Shown piece by piece: positions 61,901 through 64,000 of a DNA stretch of 64,000 nt; the stretch's first letter is position 1, and each line of letters opens with the position of its first letter. Below the pieces are notes generated by a model that saw only the letters and a program-made list of their open reading frames with translations, did not search any database and was not told the origin of the DNA. A program made the position numbers and the translations under genes. Source of the DNA: Polyodon spathula (taxonomy: Eukaryota; Chordata; Actinopteri; Acipenseriformes; Polyodontidae); contig NC_054572.1 of the NCBI RefSeq assembly GCF_017654505.1, positions 4,204,914 through 4,268,913 of the forward strand, in the 5' to 3' direction.

Positions 61901-64000
61901 TAACATTTTACACTTTTAAACTGAAATCTCTCTCAAAGGTCTATTCAAGAAGTCTGCTCTACTGCACTGGGGTTTGAGATCAGGTGATTGTCCTCTCTCT
62001 GATCACTGCCGGGAGGCAAATTTATTTTCCTAAGTGTATTCCTGAAGAGAGATGCCCCATTGAAGCTGGGGCAGAGACGAGGACCCACACCCTAGTGATC
62101 AGAGAGAGGACACACCTCTGATCTCAAACCCCAGTGCAGTAAAGCAGACATTTTGAAAAGACCTTTGAGAGAGACTTTCAATTTAGAAGTGTAAAAAGGT
62201 GTCAGGATGTTAACAATGAAAAGAAGAATTCCATGTAAGTTATTCAAACAGCTGTAGCAACACGCTAGATTTATCAGAACCCTCCTACTTACTCTAATGC
62301 AAGTCAATTTCATGGAAATAGTTATCCTGAAACTGGCAAAGATTTTTTACTTAACATACCCAATTAGTCCAAACCAAACCCCAATACTTCTTATTAATCA
62401 TCATCAACTGAAAGCAAATTAACTACTTACAAGTACTGTAAGTGAGGAAGTTTAAAGATCTTCAGCGGGAGGAAAGTGATTCTGTTTCTGTTCAGTTTCA
62501 GGACCACCAAGGAGCTAGAGATATTATCAAAGCACCCGGGTTCCAAAGTGGTAATTCTGTTGTTACTCAAATTTCTAAAAGACAAAAATCAAGAACAAAA
62601 ATCTGACATGTTTACTAAAATAATATGGAGAGGGAGGGTGTATTAATTTGTGAACAAAAAAAGCATCCCCGTGGCTTAAAATGTTGAACACAGCCGTATC
62701 ACTGACATGGCTTAAATACAGCCGTATCACCGACACGGCTTAAAGAATACAGCTGTATCACCGACAAGGCTTACATACAGCCGTATCACCTACACGGCTT
62801 AAAGAATACAGCCGTATCACCGACACGGCTTTAAGAATACAGCCGTATCACCGACACGGCTTAAAGAATACAGCCGTATCACTGACAAAGCTTAAATACA
62901 GCCATATCACTGACAAAGCTTAAATACAGCCGTATCACTGACAAAGCTTAAATACAGCCGTATCACTGACAAAGCTTAAATACAGCCGTATCACTGACAA
63001 AGCTTAAATACAGCCTTATCACTGACTTAAAGAATACAGCTATACACCAAACAACAACATTATACAGCAGAAACTTACACAAATGTAAATAAGTCACACA
63101 ATCTCAATATGGCAGCCATAGTCAATTTTTATATTTGGTGTTTATTAAACCCAGCAAATATGAAATCATTACCCAAATTGTCTGATATGAAATACAAAAA
63201 TAACTGTCATGAAAGGGTTCCTTTTTCTTGTACAATACCCACAATCGCACTGGACCGCAGCAAATGCTTTGTTATCCCGCTGAGTGGGTACAGAATGTGA
63301 CCTGGTTCAGAACGTGGCAATTTCAATCACTCTGCACATCACATGAAAAACATCATTGGGTTAGATCTTGTGATAAATATATTTTACTTAAAAAAACAAA
63401 ACAAAAAACTTACAAATATTTGAGCTGCATTGGTGTTTATTAAACCCAGCAAATATGAAATCATTACCAAATTGTCTGATATGAAATGAGGCTGCTTGTA
63501 CTTGTGAAATCAGGTTTGAGCTGAGGTCCAAAGAATCCATAGAAACATATGGCTGAAGATGATCTGTGACGATCTCTGCAATTCTGTTATGAACTCTGCA
63601 AATTCAAAACAGTACAAACTGCTACTAATGCTGCCTGCGTTTATCAGTACAGTATTCATGTAATCTATTCATGACACATTTACACTAACCCTACTTATTT
63701 AATAAGGAAATACAGCCGTATCACTGACAAAGCTTAAATACAGCCTTATCACTGACTTAAAGAATATAGCTATATATATATATATATATATATACAAATG
63801 TAAATAAGTCACACACACACACACACACAACACATTTGGTGTTTAAAACTTAAAAAAAAAAAAAAAAATGAAAAAAAAAATAACTATGTTCCTTTTTCTA
63901 CAGCTGTATACAGCAGGCTAAAGGTTAATGTATTCTTTCAGATTGTTCACTTTTATAACATGCTGTCTTTATAATATACTTACAGTGACAAAACTGTTAT
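40608..64000 (-). CDS. LRIG2: LRIG2, coding part of a multi-exon gene (5' end beyond the window)
   Basis: A type I membrane glycoprotein with LRR and Ig ectodomains; in mammals LRIG2 modulates neogenin shedding and growth-factor receptor signalling, and human mutations cause urofacial syndrome. I joined 17 minus-strand segments with GT-AG borders: LRR exons (64000-63984, 63595-63414, 62574-62431, 61685-61542, 60158-60015, 55018-54875, 52670-52590, 52230-52159, 51393-51325), LRRCT (50814-50651), Ig1 (48462-48142), Ig2 (47187-46906), Ig3 plus membrane segment (43227-42778), and cytoplasmic exons (42536-42384, 42169-42017, 41657-41385, 40861-40608). Phases agree at every join except after 63414. 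LRIG2 rather than LRIG1 or LRIG3 is chosen from the tail: [41 protein letters not shown]. The frame break in exon 63595-63414 means this copy as written would be truncated, or must skip that symmetrical exon. Paralogue choice rests on recalled human sequences. Confidence 0.92.
41385..41657 (-). CDS. LRIG2: LRIG2 cytoplasmic exon C
   Basis: About 273 nt, coding [19 protein letters not shown], then [19 protein letters not shown] and [10 protein letters not shown], and ending [18 protein letters not shown]. Donor GTGAAT (phase 1). I chose the acceptor at GTGAAG/TTCAAG because it keeps phase 1; a second AG five bases upstream (exon start 41662) would shift frame. Cysteine and tyrosine motifs match LRIG2. 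Confidence 0.88.
42017..42169 (-). CDS. LRIG2: LRIG2 extra cytoplasmic exon B
   Basis: 153 nt, phase 1 to phase 1, with acceptor TTTTTCAATGAG and donor GTAGGA. It completes TDG and reads [20 protein letters not shown], then [18 protein letters not shown] and [13 protein letters not shown]. The frame is open and both joins keep phase. As I recall human LRIG2, the tail passes from KGTDG almost directly to VICSDCYDN, so this exon would be absent there. The piece C-x3-SSEADVE in human LRIG3 looks similar to [13 protein letters not shown]. It is probably a retained ancestral exon; whether it is used in transcripts is unknown. Confidence 0.75.
42384..42536 (-). CDS. LRIG2: LRIG2 cytoplasmic exon A
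   Basis: 153 nt, phase 1 to phase 1, coding [19 protein letters not shown] then [19 protein letters not shown] and [10 protein letters not shown]. The acceptor AG follows a run of over 20 T on the transcript strand (A run at 42540-42561). The [12 protein letters not shown] motif is shared by all LRIG tails; the rest is LRIG2-type. Confidence 0.94.
42778..43227 (-). CDS. LRIG2: LRIG2 Ig3, juxtamembrane and transmembrane exon
   Basis: 450 nt, phase 1 to phase 1. The third Ig domain runs from [17 protein letters not shown] through [37 protein letters not shown] and [15 protein letters not shown] short acidic juxtamembrane stretch (EEDGWTT) precedes the hydrophobic segment [19 protein letters not shown], followed by basic [24 protein letters not shown] and SPNCD fit LRIG2 best. 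Confidence 0.96.
43550..43588. repeat. (CA)n microsatellite in LRIG2 intron
   Basis: CA run with one interruption. Confidence 0.95.
44055..44665 (+). mobile_element. hAT-like transposase remnant with CGGBP1-like zinc finger
   Basis: Plus-strand pieces: HCTSCKV and, in another frame, [14 protein letters not shown] make a C-x2-C...H-x5-H finger. Then [20 protein letters not shown] is followed by [13 protein letters not shown] (a DETTDA-like box with the Asp lost), [16 protein letters not shown] and [16 protein letters not shown]. Order and motifs match hAT relatives of CGGBP1. Not functional. Confidence 0.65.
45105..46130 (+). mobile_element. ZBED-like hAT transposase remnant, split by a LINE tail
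   Basis: A BED zinc finger is visible at about 45120-45235 ([20 protein letters not shown] then QCHLCAKY). After an inserted LINE tail come [19 protein letters not shown] (about 45634-45690) and [34 protein letters not shown] and [18 protein letters not shown] (45838-46060), the C-terminal hAT blocks. Frames shift several times, so it is a relic inside an LRIG2 intron. Confidence 0.75.
45420..45552 (+). mobile_element. CR1-like LINE 3' end inserted in the ZBED remnant
   Basis: GACACCCTGGGATCCTTCAA through GATGGGCCGAATGGCCTCC and CGTTCTTAAG. It interrupts the hAT relic, so it is the younger insertion. Confidence 0.85.
46906..47187 (-). CDS. LRIG2: LRIG2 Ig2 exon
   Basis: 282 nt, phase 1 to phase 1. 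It encodes the second Ig domain: [37 protein letters not shown], the invariant [19 protein letters not shown], and GVYSCTAQN. This is the most conserved LRIG ectodomain segment. A downstream in-frame read-through into the intron is not coding. Confidence 0.96.
47188..48141. other. LRIG2 intron between Ig2 and Ig1 exons
   Basis: A short CA run near 47922-47940; otherwise nothing recognised. Confidence 0.4.
48142..48462 (-). CDS. LRIG2: LRIG2 Ig1 exon
   Basis: 321 nt, phase 1 to phase 1. It opens [14 protein letters not shown] and contains the first C2-type Ig domain: [14 protein letters not shown] with the tryptophan in AAWRRDSE, then [18 protein letters not shown], ending AKLTVN. The acceptor CTCTCCACTAG follows a TG-dinucleotide run (the CA repeat on the plus strand), so the polypyrimidine tract is largely made of microsatellite. 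Confidence 0.95.
48477..49665. repeat. Composite CA-rich minisatellite in LRIG2 intron
   Basis: About 20 variable-length units pairing a (CA)n run with ATTTCAACTGCAAACCAGTG + TGTATAGAA. The (CA)n varies from about 5 to 20 repeats. ORFs of up to 225 codons run through both strands as artefacts. The array ends 14 bases upstream of the Ig1 exon acceptor on the transcript strand. Confidence 0.95.
49866..49962. repeat. Interrupted (TA)n
   Basis: Two TA blocks separated by a short unique segment. Confidence 0.93.
50651..50814 (-). CDS. LRIG2: LRIG2 LRRCT exon
   Basis: 164 nt, phase 2 in and phase 1 out. It carries the C-terminal LRR cap: [18 protein letters not shown], then [16 protein letters not shown] and LIC, with the four cap cysteines in order. 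From here to the last exon all introns are phase 1, so the Ig and cytoplasmic exons are symmetrical. Confidence 0.95.
51325..51393 (-). CDS. LRIG2: LRIG2 exon, last LRR
   Basis: 69 nt, phase 2 to phase 2, coding [19 protein letters not shown] then LKEL. This final repeat leads directly into the LRRCT exon. Acceptor CAACAG, donor GTAAGT. Confidence 0.9.
51589..52120 (+). mobile_element. Near full-length tRNA-derived SINE with target-site duplication
   Basis: Flanked by TTTAAAAATAAAT at 51576-51588 and 52121-52133. The head CGAGTGGCGCACCCGGTAAA and B-box-like TTTGAGTCC are tRNA-like. A ~350-bp GC-rich body leads to AAATTGGGAGAACAAAATGG and an (AAAT)n tail (52070-52110). This copy defines the family; copies at 9353 and 39122 are partial or older. 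Confidence 0.93.
52159..52230 (-). CDS. LRIG2: LRIG2 exon, one LRR
   Basis: 72 nt, phase 2 to phase 2, coding [18 protein letters not shown] then ETLEHL. It matches the LRIG repeat ILQGNxIKSITKKAF. Acceptor TTTTATAG, donor GTGAGT. Confidence 0.92.
52590..52670 (-). CDS. LRIG2: LRIG2 exon, one long LRR
   Basis: 81 nt, phase 2 to phase 2. It reads [18 protein letters not shown] then VGLGKLNTL. The NNxISWAIED motif is the diagnostic extended LRR of LRIG proteins. Donor GTATGT, acceptor TTGTAG. Confidence 0.93.
52855..52990 (+). mobile_element. Diverged LINE 3' end
   Basis: GAATGGGTTACCTAGTTGAAA..CACTGGGATCATTTAAGACC..GATTCTGAGATCAATCAGCTA resembles the CR1-like 3' region seen elsewhere in the window but is older. 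Confidence 0.5.
53774..54588. mobile_element. Tigger/pogo-like non-autonomous element
   Basis: The left terminus CAGCAGACTCCCGTTAATCC (53774) and the complement of the right terminus, CAGTAGACTCCCGTTAATCC, match at 19 of 20 positions. TA dinucleotides flank both sides (53772-53773 and 54589-54590). It is 815 bp with no recognisable transposase. It sits in the LRIG2 intron upstream of exon 52590-52670. Confidence 0.88.
54875..55018 (-). CDS. LRIG2: LRIG2 exon, two LRRs
   Basis: 144 nt, phase 2 to phase 2. It encodes [18 protein letters not shown] and [19 protein letters not shown]. Acceptor TTTTTGGCAG, donor GTAAGT. The upstream intron (55019-60014) is the largest complete LRIG2 intron seen here and is packed with L2 LINE sequence. 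Confidence 0.93.
55360..58216 (+). mobile_element. L2-clade LINE, large but broken
   Basis: Endonuclease motifs appear at 55630-55830 ([31 protein letters not shown]). RT follows with [20 protein letters not shown] (56750), [47 protein letters not shown] (57105) and YADDTQLF (57205). After an LTR-like insertion, the sequence resumes with [20 protein letters not shown] (57910) and CNARCAG...VQNAA-like sequence near 58110-58180. Frameshifts and stops are frequent. The conserved YADD motif survives, but the element cannot be active. Confidence 0.85.
57244..57880 (+). mobile_element. Candidate solo LTR inserted in the L2 element
   Basis: About 640 bp with no L2 similarity separates the L2 YADD region from its continuation. 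It has a TATA-like TATTTAATG near 57730 and an AATAAA at about 57811 followed by a U5-like stretch, and it can be read as TG...CA. Exact ends and target-site duplication are uncertain, so it is called LTR-like only. Confidence 0.45.
58217..59700. mobile_element. Probable insertion splitting the L2 3' region
   Basis: The L2 body stops near 58216 at CAGTGGTGTAGCTAGG, and an L2-type tail resumes only near 59740. The ~1.45 kb between is thus probably a later insertion. No coding motif or terminal repeat is identified. Confidence 0.4.
59740..59818 (+). mobile_element. L2-type 3' tail
   Basis: GTGAAGTGCGCTATACAAAT followed by ACTGATTGACACTTGAC resembles the L2 3' end. It probably belongs to the L2 body that begins at 55360. 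Confidence 0.5.
60015..60158 (-). CDS. LRIG2: LRIG2 exon, two LRRs
   Basis: 144 nt, phase 2 to phase 2. It encodes [17 protein letters not shown] and [16 protein letters not shown]; the NKGWLYGL and ISPDAWEFC motifs mark this as the corresponding LRIG exon. Acceptor TTTTAG, donor GTAAGT. Confidence 0.94.
61542..61685 (-). CDS. LRIG2: LRIG2 exon, two LRRs
   Basis: 144 nt, phase 2 to phase 2, with a TTGCTTTTAG acceptor and GTAAGT donor. It reads [18 protein letters not shown] and [19 protein letters not shown]; the TFQGL and MQRNG...[13 protein letters not shown] motifs are strongly conserved in vertebrate LRIG2. Confidence 0.94.
61845..62262. repeat. Long inverted repeat (hairpin) in LRIG2 intron
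   Basis: Left arm about 61881-62010 and right arm about 62093-62222 are near-complementary: for example GTTTGAGATCAGGTGATTGT on the left and CACACCTCTGATCTCAAACC on the right. Weaker complementarity extends outward to 61845 and 62262. The loop is about 80 bp. It could be a fold-back transposon; no target duplication was identified. Confidence 0.85.
62431..62574 (-). CDS. LRIG2: LRIG2 exon, two LRRs
   Basis: 144 nt, phase 2 to phase 2, acceptor TTTTAG and donor GTAAGT. It encodes [17 protein letters not shown] and [19 protein letters not shown], two leucine-rich repeats typical of the LRIG central array. It is fully open and shows no damage. Confidence 0.92.
62692..63040. repeat. 28/31-bp minisatellite in LRIG2 intron
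   Basis: About 11-12 units of AATACAGCCGTATCACYGAC + ACGGCTTA or AAAGCTTA, some with an extra AAG. AGCCGTATCACCGACACGGCT is an imperfect palindrome, so each unit could form a small hairpin. Confidence 0.93.
63414..63595 (-). CDS. LRIG2: LRIG2 LRR exon interrupted by a frame-breaking insertion
   Basis: The exon follows a TTTGCAG acceptor and reads [18 protein letters not shown], then [19 protein letters not shown], a good LRIG LRR pair. The expected ending, MQLKYL followed by GTAAG, is present at 63430-63414 but in another frame. Between TCATTT and ATGCAG there are 53 nt where relatives have about 6 (Pro-Arg). That segment matches intronic sequence at about 63134-63194 almost exactly. The exon is 182 nt instead of an inferred 135 nt, so phase 2 is lost and splicing to the next exon creates a TAA at the junction. 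This could be a null allele, a decayed duplicate or an assembly error. Skipping the exon would keep frame, since both neighbours join at phase 2. Confidence 0.85.
63713..63850. repeat. Partial duplicate of the minisatellite edge and its flank
   Basis: TACAGCCGTATCACTGACAA through CTTATCACTGACTTAAAGAA repeats 62984-63035 almost exactly. ACAAATGTAAATAAGTCACA and TTTGGTGTTTA then repeat 63081-63143. (TA)n and (CA)n expansions separate the shared blocks. The damaged LRR exon lies between these two copies. Confidence 0.85.
63984..64000 (-). CDS. LRIG2: LRIG2 LRR exon, 3' 17 nt only
   Basis: Only the end of this exon is inside the window. It reads I-T-V-L-S and two bases of a Leu codon before a consensus GTAAGTA donor (phase 2). 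The next exon supplies A, making Leu then VHNRI, which is the expected LRR consensus continuation. The rest of the exon, the signal peptide and the LRRNT lie beyond position 64000. Confidence 0.75.

Noticed and set aside
62692..63040. CRISPR-like palindromic repeats
   Set aside because: Units are contiguous with no unique spacers, and the context is a vertebrate intron; this is a minisatellite.

Overview
The window is vertebrate nuclear DNA. It has multi-exon genes with GT-AG introns, abundant microsatellites and minisatellites, tRNA-derived SINEs, L2 and CR1-like LINEs, and hAT, piggyBac and Tigger-type DNA transposons. The SINE family, the CR1-type 3' tail and the fish-like LRIG2 point to a ray-finned fish. 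A non-teleost lineage such as sturgeon or paddlefish is my best guess, but this is inferred from recalled repeat families, not tested.

Two protein-coding genes are supported, both on the minus strand. LRIG2 (leucine-rich repeats and immunoglobulin-like domains 2) fills about 38.16-64.0 kb: 17 coding exons from the middle of the LRR array through LRRCT, three Ig domains, the membrane segment and the cytoplasmic tail, then a 2.4-kb 3' UTR. The first exons lie beyond 64,000. About 8.3 kb downstream is the first coding exon of MAGI3 (29521-29827); positions 1-29520 are the start of its large first intron. LRIG2 followed by MAGI3 on the same strand matches the order I know from human chromosome 1p13.

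Layout: 1-29.5 kb is MAGI3 intron 1, with hAT remnants, three blocks of 26-31-bp minisatellite, two copies of a fold-back element, L2 and CR1 LINE pieces, SINEs, a complete non-autonomous hAT element with perfect target-site duplication, and a piggyBac-derived element. 29.8-38.2 kb is intergenic: a CR1 LINE, a 1.75-kb 33-bp minisatellite, a 35-bp minisatellite and an LTR-like block. 38.2-64 kb is LRIG2, whose introns hold transposase relics, a Tigger-type element, a nearly full-length broken L2, a long hairpin, a CA-rich composite repeat and a SINE.

The most notable observations are: (1) one LRIG2 LRR exon (63414-63595) carries a ~53-nt segment copied from the adjacent intron that breaks the reading frame, while every other exon is intact; (2) an extra 51-codon in-phase cytoplasmic exon (42017-42169) that I do not recall in human LRIG2 but which resembles part of LRIG3; (3) several well-bounded transposon families. 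I found no evidence of a wholly new biological system, and the long ORFs in the minisatellites are best read as by-products of repeat periodicity.
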